A stretch of 64,000 nt of DNA from CADEFX01 sp963840425 (GTDB taxonomy: Bacteria > Pseudomonadota > Alphaproteobacteria > Rhizobiales > Hyphomicrobiaceae), in the NCBI GenBank assembly GCA_963840425.1, contig CAWIYZ010000002.1, positions 186,001-250,000 of the forward strand, given 5' to 3'. Shown here piece after piece: positions 19,218-27,422 of the stretch; within the stretch, counting starts at the first letter, position 1; every line of letters begins with the position of its first letter. Position numbers and translations under genes: made by a program. Under the pieces are notes generated by a model. The model ran no database searches, had not been told where the DNA came from, and saw only the letters and a list, made by a program, of their open reading frames with translations.

Positions 19218-19424
19218 TCAATCTTCCAGCATTGCCATGGCCGCCCTGCGGTCGCTCGACTTCAATCGGAGAAACGCCGCGCGGGCGGTTTTGATATCCC
19301 CGGCTGAACCGCTTTGAGCGGCCTGCTCAAGCGCAACGGTTGTGGGATGGTCGGCGCCGCAGATGAAGGCCAAAGCTTTGGCCAGGCGCCCCATCGCCGC
19401 GCGATCGATCTTGGTTTCGTCCAT
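19218..19424 (-). CDS. small conserved-looking cytoplasmic protein of unknown function
   Basis: This 68-residue protein starts MDETKIDRAAMGRLAKAL, contains a cysteine in AFICGADHP, and ends in DRRAAMAMLED. The composition (balanced charge, Ala/Leu helical, no low-complexity) is that of a real helical protein rather than a shadow frame. An AGGGA six bases before the ATG supports it. I do not recognise the family. It is convergent with the cytochrome c gene (14 bases apart). Confidence 0.55.
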   Translation of the reverse strand: MDETKIDRAAMGRLAKALAFICGADHPTTVALEQAAQSGSAGDIKTARAAFLRLKSSDRRAAMAMLED

Positions 19425-19632
19425 GGAGATCCCTGCAGCGTCCTGCTGCTCGTTCGCGAAGCTACCATGCTGTAGGGCAAAGGTGTGTCCTGATCGGACG
19501 GACTGTTGTTGGGCGTAGCGCTTGGGGCAGGCGCTGTTCCATCCCTTGCGGCTGCTCCGACGGGATTGGAGACGGGGCCCGAACTCAAGGCACTGTTGCC
19601 GCTGATCGGCCGCGCTCGTGCGATCGAGCGTC

Positions 19633-20250
19633 TCAGCGGTCGCGCGGCGTGACTAAGCTCTGAAAAGCGAGCGGCTGGGACTGCGGCTCGGCCGGGCCGC
19701 GCACCGGCGCGGGATGGGCCACCGGCTCGTGCTTGCGCATGTAAGTGACCGGCATGCCTTGCTCAGTGGCAATGATGTGGATGCCATGCGAGGTTACGTC
19801 GTAGCCGAGCTTTTCGAAGAAGCCGACCGCGTTGAGGGTGGCGCGGGCGCTGAAGCGCTCGAACCCTGCCGCGCGTGCGCGCGCCTCCGCGTCGAGCGCG
19901 AGGCGACGGCCAATTCCCATTCGCGTGAACAGCGGGCGCACGAACACCGACGTGATGCGCGCCAGAACGCCGCTATCGTCGGCGGGCGTCCAGCCGGCAG
20001 TGCCGACCAGCTCGCCGTCGAGCCAGCCGGCGTATAGGTTCTCCGTCTGCACGCGGTCGGCATAATCCTGTGAGCGCACATAGGCGGCGAACGCGTCTGC
20101 CTCGGCGGGCTCGCAATCTCCGCCAGCCAGGACGCGAAAGGCGGTGGCGTGCACGTAACGGACGTTGGCCCAGTCGTCCATACCAACGGGGCGGATCGTC
20201 ACCCGGTCGACGGGTCTCACGAACGGCAGCGGGCTCAACGGATCGGCCAT
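19633..20250 (-). CDS. GNAT family N-acetyltransferase
   Basis: This protein of about 205 residues carries the acetyl-CoA-binding motif A (ITSVFVRPLFTRMGIGRRL, with the R-x-x-G-I-G turn) near residue 110, and the motif B tail NAVGFFEKLGYDVTS near 150. The N-terminus reads TIRPVGMDDWANVRYVHATAF, typical of the fold. It ends in a Pro-rich tail (HPAPVRGPAEPQSQ). I start it at the ATG at 20250 (MADPLSPLPFV); the frame opens six codons earlier. The acetyl acceptor cannot be told and there is no operon context. Confidence 0.88.
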   Translation of the reverse strand: MADPLSPLPFVRPVDRVTIRPVGMDDWANVRYVHATAFRVLAGGDCEPAEADAFAAYVRSQDYADRVQTENLYAGWLDGELVGTAGWTPADDSGVLARITSVFVRPLFTRMGIGRRLALDAEARARAAGFERFSARATLNAVGFFEKLGYDVTSHGIHIIATEQGMPVTYMRKHEPVAHPAPVRGPAEPQSQPLAFQSLVTPRDR

Positions 20251-20389
20251 GACGCAACTCTTGCACACCGCGTGAGGTACCGCGTACGCACCACGCCATC
20301 TCTATTCATACACGATATTGTCAAGCCTGCGAAGGCAACTGTCCACAGAAAGCCAGAAATCTGGCCGCGGCCGGCGAGATAGCTCGCAT

Positions 20390-21445
20390 CTATTGCTGCC
20401 GTTGCGCCTGTCGAGGCGGTGTTTGCGCAGGCACATCCGTTCTGCGTGCGGGCGGCTCACCTGTCTGGGGTACGAACTCCGCCTGCTTGCACGAGCAGCC
20501 CTGCACGTACTCCTTGCGATAGCGGAAGGCCGACTTGAGGCTGGTGTAGGGCTGCTGACCGTTGACGGACACCGCCTGCTCCACGGCCCCGCCGGGATTC
20601 TGGTGATAGTAGAGCTCGGCAGGAGCGGCGCATTTGGACTGGCACATCTCGGCATCGCGCGAGAAATGGTTGGGCAGCGTCGAGAAGCTGACCGGGAAAT
20701 AGAAGCCGTCGCACAGCCTGACGCAGATCGTGCGATAGGTCGCGAAGGGAAGCGCGCCGAACTGGTTGGCGCGGCCGCCCGGACCACTGTCCTCGTCCTG
20801 CCAAAGCGAGGAGAACGGATTGAAGCCGCCGCGACGCTGGGCCTCCTGGTTGTAGCCCGGGCCGCAGTTGTTGCGCGCCAGCTCGCGGATGATGTCGTCC
20901 TGGTAGGAGCGGTCGCGGGTGCCCAGCATCTGCTGGCGCTGCCCATCCAAATCATGCAGGCGCCGCTGTGCTTCCTCGGCCTGGTTGGCAAGATCGACGC
21001 ACTCGCGTGTGCGCCGGAGCGTTTTGGAGAACAGGAAGTAGTCGTAGCAATTGGCGCGCTCGAGCTGCGATTGGGCCTGGCGGGCCTGCCGCTCGACCTG
21101 GCGCAGGTCGGCTTCGACCTTCGGCAGAAGCTCGAGCGATTGCGTGCCGCGCTGGCTTTCCTGCACGAGCCGCTGCTCGAGCTGGAGGCAGATCGGGTTG
21201 GAGCTGCGCGAGCCGAGCGCACCTTGCGGCTGGCCAGGCTGACCGGGTGACGGGATCGGCGCCGGTTGCTGCTGGGGTCCGGGCCTCCACACCGGCTCGC
21301 GCGGAACGGGCCGTGACTCAGGCGTAGCCCATGGCCACCAGCCCTGGGCCCGCGCCGGCTCCTGCGGCACGGCGAGCACGGACGCGACAACGCCGACCAG
21401 GGCCGCCGCGGCCAATATGGCTCTTGTCCCCAAAGTGCTCTTCAT
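20390..21445 (-). CDS. DUF2865 domain-containing exported protein
   Basis: This protein of about 351 residues starts at the ATG at 21445 (MKSTLGTRAILAAAALVGVV), which gives a clean signal peptide ending near ARAQG. A Pro/Gln-rich linker follows, then a helical segment rich in Gln and Arg, then the DUF2865 block YRTICVRLCDGFYFPVSFST near residue 240 with paired cysteines and AEMCQSKCAAPAELYYH. The domain is largely restricted to alphaproteobacteria and its function is not established. The conserved cysteines and export signal suggest a disulfide-bonded envelope protein. Confidence 0.88.
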   Translation of the reverse strand: MKSTLGTRAILAAAALVGVVASVLAVPQEPARAQGWWPWATPESRPVPREPVWRPGPQQQPAPIPSPGQPGQPQGALGSRSSNPICLQLEQRLVQESQRGTQSLELLPKVEADLRQVERQARQAQSQLERANCYDYFLFSKTLRRTRECVDLANQAEEAQRRLHDLDGQRQQMLGTRDRSYQDDIIRELARNNCGPGYNQEAQRRGGFNPFSSLWQDEDSGPGGRANQFGALPFATYRTICVRLCDGFYFPVSFSTLPNHFSRDAEMCQSKCAAPAELYYHQNPGGAVEQAVSVNGQQPYTSLKSAFRYRKEYVQGCSCKQAEFVPQTGEPPARRTDVPAQTPPRQAQRQQ

Positions 21446-21620
21446 ACTGCCCGAGCCTCGCGCGCGACTTTGCACTAGCGTGCGCGTCGAATTCCCTATG
21501 CTCTTGTGCATGTCATAATGAGAGTGCTGGATTAGGGGGTCAATTGGGAGCAATTGCGGCGAACGGCTCTATGCACACCCGCTGTGGTTGCAGGACGGCT
21601 CAAGGAGGGCGGACCACGCC

Positions 21621-22403
21621 ATGAAGCAGGATGCAGCAGACCGGACAGCCGCAGCGCTGGCGGAGGCGCGTTGGTCGGGGAGCAAAATCCCGGGCTTCGC
21701 CGATGGCGACCGGCCGGCAACGGTGGAGGACGGCTATCAGGTGCAGGCCGCCTTCCGCAAGCAGTGGCAGGACAAGCTGGCGGGATGGAAGATTGGGGCC
21801 ACGGCCAAGCCCATCATGGATCGCTTCGGCGTCAGCGAGCCGTTCTGTGGTCCGTTCTACGCCGCGGATGTCTACACAACCCCGGCGCGTCCGCTGGCCA
21901 ACCGTTTCAACTACCTGGTGATCGAGACCGAATTTGCCTATCGCCTGGGACGCGATCTGCCGGCGCGGGCACAGGGCTATACGCGTGACGAGATTGTCGG
22001 GGCGGTCGATGCGGTGATCCCGGCCTTCGAGCTCATCAACTGCCGGCTGGGCGCACTGCCGCTCGACAATGCGCCGGCCGCCATCGCCGACTGCGGATTG
22101 AACGGCGGTATGGTGCTGGGGCCGGTGATCACGGATTGGCGCAATATCGATGTGCCGAGCCATAACGTCCGCCTGCTGGTCGACGGCGCCCAGAAGGGCG
22201 AGGGCACGGGCTCGCTCGCTCTTGGCGACCCGCGCAACGTGCTCGACTGGGTTGTCAACAAGCTGACCAAGAGCGGTGTCGGTTTCGAGAAGGGGCAGAT
22301 CTTCTCGACGGGCACCTGTACCGGCGTCGTCACGCTCGAGAAGGGGCAGACGGCGGTCGGCGATTTCGGCACGCTGGGCAAGGTGGAAGTGCGGTTCGAA
22401 TAG
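21621..22403 (+). CDS. 2-keto-4-pentenoate hydratase (MhpD-like) family protein
   Basis: This 260-residue enzyme belongs to the MhpD/4-oxalocrotonate decarboxylase family, which adds water to, or decarboxylates, dienoate intermediates of catechol meta-cleavage. Family features are YQVQAAFRKQW near residue 40, GWKIGATAKPIMDRFGVSEPF near 55, the metal-binding acidic pair in VIETEFAYRL near 105, and GSVSLALGDP-like GTGSLALGDPRNVLDWV near 200. The start is the ATG at 21621 (MKQDAADRTAAAL), with AAGGAGG upstream. No other meta-cleavage gene is nearby, so the pathway is open. Confidence 0.88.
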   Translation: MKQDAADRTAAALAEARWSGSKIPGFADGDRPATVEDGYQVQAAFRKQWQDKLAGWKIGATAKPIMDRFGVSEPFCGPFYAADVYTTPARPLANRFNYLVIETEFAYRLGRDLPARAQGYTRDEIVGAVDAVIPAFELINCRLGALPLDNAPAAIADCGLNGGMVLGPVITDWRNIDVPSHNVRLLVDGAQKGEGTGSLALGDPRNVLDWVVNKLTKSGVGFEKGQIFSTGTCTGVVTLEKGQTAVGDFGTLGKVEVRFE

Positions 22404-22417
22404 AGCGTGATCGCCTC

Positions 22418-23650
22418 GTGTGGGAGCAGTGCCGCTTCCACAGAGGTGTTCGTACTCTCAACTCTCTAGAGGCGCGGCGCGTGCGGACGCGGGTCGGCTC
22501 CGGCATCGTCAGACATCCGGGTGCGGGCAAGGCCGCGCTGCTCGCTGCCGTGCTGTGGTTCGTGAGTGATGTCGCGGCGCGCGCCTCTGAGCTGGCGGTG
22601 CCCGACAGCTCCGATGCTTCGCAGCAGGACCGCCGCATCCTGCGCGGCTGGAGTGTATTCTGGAGCTTTCTCGTCTGGCCGGCCGGCAGCACGGTCTCGG
22701 GCTGCTTCTTCGACCGCGATGCCGAGTTGCGCGAGGTGTTCGTGACGGCGGCCAGCGACTGGACCCGTATCGCCAACATTCGCTTCGACTTCGGCCAGCC
22801 GCCCGGCTACCGCACCTGCGATGCCACCGAGCCGAGCGATGTTCGCGTCAAGTTCCGCTCGGGCAGCGGGCTCAGCATTGCCGCCGGAAGCTCGTCGGTC
22901 GGCACGCTGGGTCTCGACCTGGCACCGAGCCGGCCGACGCTGCACATCGGTCTGGCGGCGCTCCCCGGCAAGCCGCGGCGATCCCACGCCGAGATGCGAC
23001 CCACCATCCTGCACGAGATCGGGCATGCACTGGGCCTGCCGCATGAGCACCAGCATCCGCAGAGCCCGTGCGTCGCGGAGTATCGCTGGAGGGAGCTGTG
23101 CACGCTGCGTCAAGCGCGCGTTGCGCAGGACGTGACGCTCATGGAGGCCCACAAGTATGCGAGCCAGCTGCGGGCGCAAATGCTGCCGCGTACCGATCCG
23201 GTCGATGCCGGCCTGTCGCCTTACGATGCGGATTCGATCATGCACTACCGGTTTCCGGCCCGGCTTCTGACCAACGGCCAAAAGAGCGCGTGCCTCTCGC
23301 GGGCGCCGAGGGCCCTGTCGGCCGGCGATGCCGCGCGCATGGCCATCCTGTATCCGAAGGACGCCGTCGAGCAGGGGCGTCTCCTGCGCGCGCATGCGGA
23401 AATCTTCCGCCAGACCCTGGCGCGCAGCGGCTTGTCGCGACGGACTGCGGCGCGGCTCGCGGATTACGCGGAGAACCAGCTCGGCCGCCGGCATGCGGAG
23501 CTTGGCATCAAGATCGACTTGACTGGTTTGAATCTGCCGGAGACCGACACGTCGGCGCTGGAGAAGACGCTGGCGCAGGGCAGTGGGATCATCCTGCCGC
23601 CGGAATGTACGGTGAAGCCCCGCGCCGTCGAAGGAGAGAGAGCGGAATAG
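22418..23650 (+). CDS. exported astacin-like (M12A-type) zinc metalloprotease
   Basis: The catalytic centre HEIGHALGLPHEH (near residue 207) is the full astacin zinc signature HExxHxxGxxHE. It is followed about 70 residues later by the Met-turn SIMHY in DADSIMHYRFP. Upstream are a hydrophobic export segment (AALLAAVLWFVSDVAARA, about 39-57), a tryptophan-rich start, and a matrixin-like strand block (DVRVKFRSGSGLS). The C-terminal 110 residues are helical and unassigned. The frame opens with a GTG at 22418, but the start may be further in, such as the GTG near 22481, so the first 20-30 residues are uncertain. It is convergent with the LysE gene (2-base gap). Substrate unknown. Confidence 0.82.
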   Translation: MWEQCRFHRGVRTLNSLEARRVRTRVGSGIVRHPGAGKAALLAAVLWFVSDVAARASELAVPDSSDASQQDRRILRGWSVFWSFLVWPAGSTVSGCFFDRDAELREVFVTAASDWTRIANIRFDFGQPPGYRTCDATEPSDVRVKFRSGSGLSIAAGSSSVGTLGLDLAPSRPTLHIGLAALPGKPRRSHAEMRPTILHEIGHALGLPHEHQHPQSPCVAEYRWRELCTLRQARVAQDVTLMEAHKYASQLRAQMLPRTDPVDAGLSPYDADSIMHYRFPARLLTNGQKSACLSRAPRALSAGDAARMAILYPKDAVEQGRLLRAHAEIFRQTLARSGLSRRTAARLADYAENQLGRRHAELGIKIDLTGLNLPETDTSALEKTLAQGSGIILPPECTVKPRAVEGERAE

Positions 23651-23652
23651 GT

Positions 23653-24375
23653 CTACTGGCTCATTGCCTTCGAGTACGGCGTGGCGGCGAACAGCCAGAT
23701 GGCGATGCCGACCAGCAGCAGGGACAGCATGCGTCGAATGAGTGTGCTGCGCGGCTCGTCTTCCAGCCATGGCCTCACGGTGTCGCCCAGCAGCACGATC
23801 GTCGAATGGACCGCGGTCGCTACTGCGACATAGACGAGAGACAAGGTGAGGGCCTGCCCGATTATGGAGCGCGACTCGTCGACAAAGGTGGGCAGGATGG
23901 CGACATAGAAGATGCCTGCCTTGGGATTGAGCAGGTTGGTGACGAGCCCGCGCACGAAATACTTGGCATCGTCCGTCCCCATCCTGGTCTGGCCCGGCGA
24001 TGTCTCCGCCTCACCCTTCCAGCCCTCCCAGGCAAGCCACAAGAGATAGAGGATGCCGCCCCATCGCAGGGTTTCGTAGATCCAGCGCGACCCGATGACG
24101 AGCGCGGAAAGACCGAGCGCGGCGCCGAGCCCCACGATCGCCAGCCCGAGCGCCACACCGAAGGTCGCGGCAAATCCCGCACGGCGTCCCGTGCCGGCAC
24201 TGAGGACGGCGAGGTAGGCCATGTTCGGCCCAGGCGTCAGCTCGATCACCAGGCAGGTGAGCGTGAACGCCAGCAGGGTGTCGAAGGCTATGATGGGGTC
24301 CCCCGTTGGTTGGTGCGACGTGTGCCGACGGGTGTCGGCACACCATACAAGGAAGAAGAGTAAGCCCCGAGCCAA
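23653..24375 (-). CDS. LysE family exporter, start codon unclear
   Basis: The mature part is a standard LysE/RhtB exporter: CLVIELTPGPNMAYLAVLSAG, GFAATFGVALGLAIVGLG, YFVRGLVTNLLNPKAGIFYVAILPTFV and six hydrophobic segments. Homologues start about where IIAFDTLLAF lies, but the codons there are ATC and ATA. The only usable start in frame is a TTG at 24375, adding 28 non-homologous residues across a 10-bp hairpin. Either a start base is wrong in this sequence or a non-standard start is used. The substrate is unknown. Confidence 0.85.
   Translation of the reverse strand: MARGLLFFLVWCADTRRHTSHQPTGDPIIAFDTLLAFTLTCLVIELTPGPNMAYLAVLSAGTGRRAGFAATFGVALGLAIVGLGAALGLSALVIGSRWIYETLRWGGILYLLWLAWEGWKGEAETSPGQTRMGTDDAKYFVRGLVTNLLNPKAGIFYVAILPTFVDESRSIIGQALTLSLVYVAVATAVHSTIVLLGDTVRPWLEDEPRSTLIRRMLSLLLVGIAIWLFAATPYSKAMSQ
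24320..24343. repeat. 10-bp inverted repeat upstream of the LysE gene
   Basis: GTGTGCCGAC and GTCGGCACAC flank a four-base GGGT spacer, forming a perfect hairpin. It lies about 25 bases upstream of the likely start of the minus-strand LysE exporter. It could be an operator for a local regulator or a leader hairpin. Confidence 0.45.
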
Positions 24376-24422
24376 CGGCCAGATGGCTTGACGCTAACTG
24401 TGGGCTCGATCATAACGCGGGC

Positions 24423-24533
24423 ATGAACCGGACTGCGCCGAAAGCTTCCGTCGTGGCAGCAGCGCTTCGCGCTGACGTCGAAGCAGCGCTTCGCGCTGAC
24501 GGCGATTGTTGCGGCATTATTATTCCGAGCTAG
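24423..24533 (+). CDS. possible 36-residue leader peptide upstream of cysS
   Basis: An ATG opens a short frame of 36 codons reading MNRTAPKASVVAAALRADV at the start, a second AALRAD copy, then GDCCGIIIPS and a TAG. Tandem Cys codons near its end sit about 75 bases before the cysteinyl-tRNA synthetase start. A small GCCAG/CTGGC hairpin (loop AAGG) follows the stop. This geometry resembles an attenuation leader that senses charged tRNA-Cys. There is no strong ribosome site before the ATG, so it is tentative. Confidence 0.35.
   Translation: MNRTAPKASVVAAALRADVEAALRADGDCCGIIIPS
24458..24501. repeat. two 20-bp direct repeats, period 24
   Basis: AGCAGCGCTTCGCGCTGACG occurs identically at 24458-24477 and 24482-24501. 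Each copy contains the small hairpin AGCGC-TTC-GCGCT. They lie inside the putative leader ORF, where they encode AALRAD twice. Confidence 0.8.
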
Positions 24534-24607
24534 CCAGAAGGCTGGCGCGCGGCCGCTTCTTTGCCATCCCGTGACAGAGAAACGCCCCAGCCAGCGGCGA
24601 GGGACCC

Positions 24608-26091
24608 GTGACGCTTACGCTCTACAACACGCTGACGCGGCGGAAGGAGCCCTTCCAGCCCATCGATCCTGCCAACGTGCGCATGTACGTGTGCGGGCCG
24701 ACGGTCTACGACTATGCGCACATCGGCAACGCGCGTCCCGTCATCGTGTTCGACGTGCTGTTCCGGTTGCTGCGACACATCTACGGCGCCGATCACGTCA
24801 CCTACGCCCGCAACATCACGGACGTGGACGACAAGATCAACGCGCGCGCGGCGGAGGAATATCCAGACCTGCCATTGAACGAGGCCATCGCCAAGGTTAC
24901 TGAGAAGACGACAAAGCAGTTCCACCAGGACATCGCGGCCCTCGGTGTGCTTGCCCCAACCGTTGAGCCGCGCGCCACCGAGCACATCGCCGAGATGCGC
25001 ACGCTGTGCGACATGCTGGTCGCCAACGGCCACGCCTATGTCGCCGACGGGCATGTGCTGTTCGACGTGTCCTCCATGCCGGATTACGGGCGGCTGGCCA
25101 ACCGCTCGCTCGAGGAAATGGAGGCCGGCGCGCGCGTGGACGTGGCCCCTTACAAGAAGGGGCCGATGGACTTCGTGCTGTGGAAGCCGTCCAAGCCTGG
25201 CGAGCCGGCGTGGCCGTCACCGGCTGGCATCGCGGCGTCGGGTCGGCCAGGCTGGCACATCGAGTGCTCGGCCATGGCGGAAAAGCACCTGGGCCAGATG
25301 TTCGACATCCACGGCGGCGGCATCGATCTGGTGTTCCCGCATCACGAGAACGAGGTCGCGCAGTCGCGCTGCGCACACGGCACGCCGGTGATGGCAAACG
25401 TGTGGATGCACAACGGCTTCCTGCAGGTCGAGGGCGAGAAGATGTCCAAGTCCCTCGGGAATTTCGTGACGATTAGGGAGCTGCTGAAGACTAGAGCTTG
25501 CGGCGGTATCGCGTGGAATGGACGCATTCTGCGTCTGGCAATGCTGATGACACATTACCGGCAGCCAATCGATTGGAAGTGTTAGCCGTCTACAAGAGGC
25601 TGAATTGCCGTCGAGCTCGGTGGCTTGGCCCTCATTCGCGAGCGCGTGTGTGCCTGAGCGCGACACGGTATGCACGATCAATGCTCTGGGCACTCTGCCG
25701 ACGATCTGAACACGCCCGAGGCGCTCTGCAGTGTTGGATGAATTGTCTAGGCGGGTGCGTACGCTCGTGGAGAACCAAAGCCAGCGGAGCTGCGAATGGA
25801 TCTGGCGGCCTCACTCGTTTGGCTCGGGTTGGCTGCAGATGACGATGATTTCGCTATGGCAAGAGTCGATAGCGAGGATCTGAGAAATCCATGAAGGCCG
25901 CAGTTACTTAGGCGTCGAGAAGGAGTCGTCAGATCGGAAAGGATCGCTGCGCGCAATGCCGCGCGCAAAGCCAAGAACTTCAAGGAGGCCGACCGCATCC
26001 GCGACGAGCTTCCGCCATGGGCATCCAGCTCAAGGATGCGAAAGACCCCACCACGGGCGAGATCGTGACGACGTGGGAGGTGAAGCGATGA
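24608..26091 (+). pseudogene. cysS: cysteinyl-tRNA synthetase with a scrambled C-terminal third
   Basis: CysS charges tRNA-Cys. The start (GTG at 24608, MTLTLYNTLTRRKEPF) and catalytic half are clean: YVCGPTVYDYAHIGNARP with the HIGH-type motif, zinc ligands in CGP, WHIECSAM and HHENE, and the KMSKS loop in GEKMSKSLGNF near residue 285. From about 25490 the reading breaks and the frame stops at 25585. Family blocks still follow in the right order but in changing frames: RLQEAE (about 25597), DDLNTPEAL (about 25699), VLDELSRRV, LVWLGLAADDD, AARNAARKAKNFKEADRIRDEL (about 25946), and a correct end IQLKDAKDPTTGEIVTTW stopping at 26091. Substitutions accompany the indels. CysS is normally essential, so this is either a low-accuracy patch of sequence or a dead copy with another elsewhere. 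Confidence 0.85.
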
Positions 26092-26257
26092 CCATCCGGC
26101 GCTCGGAAGCGCCCAAGCGATGACGACTACGATCGGCCTGGCGTCCCGGCCCACTCCCGCATCGCGGGTCCGCGCAGCGCGGGTGACGTCACACGAGGTG
26201 CGCGGACGGGACAGGGAAGCGATGATGGCCGCTAGCGGACACGTCGCGCCTCCCCAC

Positions 26258-26346
26258 ATGTCATCCTGGGCTGCCGGGTCTTGCTTCCAGCAGGCTCCTA
26301 CGCTCGCGGATCAGATGGATGGCGGGACAAGCCCGGCTGACGATGT
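26258..26346. repeat. probable dispersed intergenic palindromic repeat
   Basis: The gap after cysS contains GTCATCCTGGGCTGCCGGGTC and, about 45 bases on, GCGGGACAAGCCCGGCTGAC. These are imperfectly complementary and resemble the degraded 'GCCGGGCTTGTCCCG' palindromic repeats common between genes in Hyphomicrobiales. The rest of 26092-26379 shows nothing I can assign. Confidence 0.4.
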
Positions 26347-26379
26347 GGAGTTCGGCGTTCTTCGCGTGAGCGGTCGACC

Positions 26380-26505
26380 ATGACGACGCCTGACCCCAAT
26401 GTCCGCCCGCCGTTCTGGAAGCATCGGTACTACTACCTCGCTCTGAAAATCGTCGTGCTGCTGGTGGCATTGGCGCTGGCGGTGCGGTTCTTCGGCATCG
26501 TTTGA
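26380..26505 (+). CDS. 41-residue single-pass membrane protein
   Basis: ATG at 26380 to TGA at 26505 encodes a 41-residue protein. It starts MTTPDPNVRPPFWKHRYYYL, a Pro-rich and aromatic-basic cytoplasmic part, and ends in one hydrophobic helix (ALKIVVLLVALALAVRFFGIV). The positive-inside charge pattern and its position 10 bases before the VOC gene argue that it is real. It is too short for ordinary gene calling. Function unknown. Confidence 0.6.
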   Translation: MTTPDPNVRPPFWKHRYYYLALKIVVLLVALALAVRFFGIV

Positions 26506-26515
26506 GAGGTGAAAC

Positions 26516-26893
26516 ATGGCCCAGGCACCGGTTCTCGATCACATCGGCCTCACCGTCAGCGACTATGCGCGCGCCAAGGCGTTCTACACGCAAGCTCTGG
26601 CGCCGCTCGGCATCACACCGCTGATGGAGTTCGGCAGCGACGCCGCCGGCTTCGGCCGGCACAAGCCGTATTTCTGGATCGCGGCCGGGTCAGCCACTAC
26701 TCCGATCCACATTGCCTTCGGCGCCTCCACGCGTGCCGAGGTGGACGCTTTCTACAAGGCCGCGCTGGCCGCCGGCGCCAAGGACAACGGCGCACCGGGT
26801 GTGCGCGCCCACTACCACCCCGATTACTACGGCGCCTTCGTGCTCGATCCCGACGGACACAACGTCGAGGCCGTGTGCCACGCCGCGCCGTGA
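26516..26893 (+). CDS. VOC family protein (glyoxalase/bleomycin-resistance fold)
   Basis: This 125-residue single VOC module begins with LDHIGLTVSDYARAKAFYTQAL, which includes the metal-ligand histidine. The second metal-ligand region is PIHIAFGA near 65, and it ends in DPDGHNVEAVCH with the typical terminal glutamate. Such proteins are glyoxalases, dioxygenases or resistance proteins; the exact substrate is unknown. GAGGTG sits six bases before the ATG. It leads a short run with the GFA protein and cimA. Confidence 0.92.
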   Translation: MAQAPVLDHIGLTVSDYARAKAFYTQALAPLGITPLMEFGSDAAGFGRHKPYFWIAAGSATTPIHIAFGASTRAEVDAFYKAALAAGAKDNGAPGVRAHYHPDYYGAFVLDPDGHNVEAVCHAAP

Positions 26894-26936
26894 GCTTGTT
26901 GCGTTTTTCTGTCGTGCGCTCGGGAGACCCGACGTC

Positions 26937-27422
26937 ATGAGCCAAGCGGGAAACACTTTGTACACCGGCGGATGCCAATGTGGTGCGGTGCGTTTCGCAA
27001 TCGAGCGACTGGGGCGGCCATCGATGTGCCACTGCCGCATGTGCCAGAAGGCGTTCGGCAGCATCGGCGGGGCGCTCGTCACGGCCATCGGCCTGACCTG
27101 GACGCGCGGGGCGCCGAAAATTTTTCAGAGTTCCAACAAGGTGCAGCGCGGGTTCTGCGCCGACTGTGGAACGCCGCTGACCTTTGCCTATCCGGGCGGC
27201 ACGGAGGTCGCCATTTGTGCCTTCGACAATCCTGCCGCGGTGCCACCGGTCGTCCAACTCGCGGCTGAGTTTCGCGTGCCTTGGGCCGACAGTCTGCCGA
27301 GCTTGCCCGGCCGGCCCGCGAGTGAGACGACCGCTGCCGCCGAGTACTACGCCTCCATCGTCTCCTATCAGCATCCCGATCACGACACCGGACATTGGCC
27401 GCCGAAAGCGGAAACGCCATGA
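26937..27422 (+). CDS. GFA family (Cys-rich, zinc-binding) protein
   Basis: This 161-residue protein has the GFA/CENP-V fold. The zinc cysteines appear in GGCQCGAVRF near residue 13, CHCRMCQKAFG near 31 and GFCADCGTPL near 67. The family was named for glutathione-dependent formaldehyde-activating enzyme, but most members have no known reaction. The start is the ATG at 26937 (MSQAGNTLY). Its stop overlaps the cimA start (ATGA), so the two are translationally coupled. Confidence 0.92.
   Translation: MSQAGNTLYTGGCQCGAVRFAIERLGRPSMCHCRMCQKAFGSIGGALVTAIGLTWTRGAPKIFQSSNKVQRGFCADCGTPLTFAYPGGTEVAICAFDNPAAVPPVVQLAAEFRVPWADSLPSLPGRPASETTAAAEYYASIVSYQHPDHDTGHWPPKAETP

Noticed and set aside
19502..19652. 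Short plus-strand frame with a signal-like start (LLLGVALGAGAVPSLAAA)
   Set aside because: Only about 49 codons, no ATG or GTG start after the preceding stop, and its 3' end overlaps the GNAT gene. Probably chance or a remnant.
26120..26383. 87-codon plus-strand frame between cysS and the 41-residue gene
   Set aside because: Crosses a likely palindromic repeat, has Arg/Ala/Ser-rich random-like composition, and no ribosome site.
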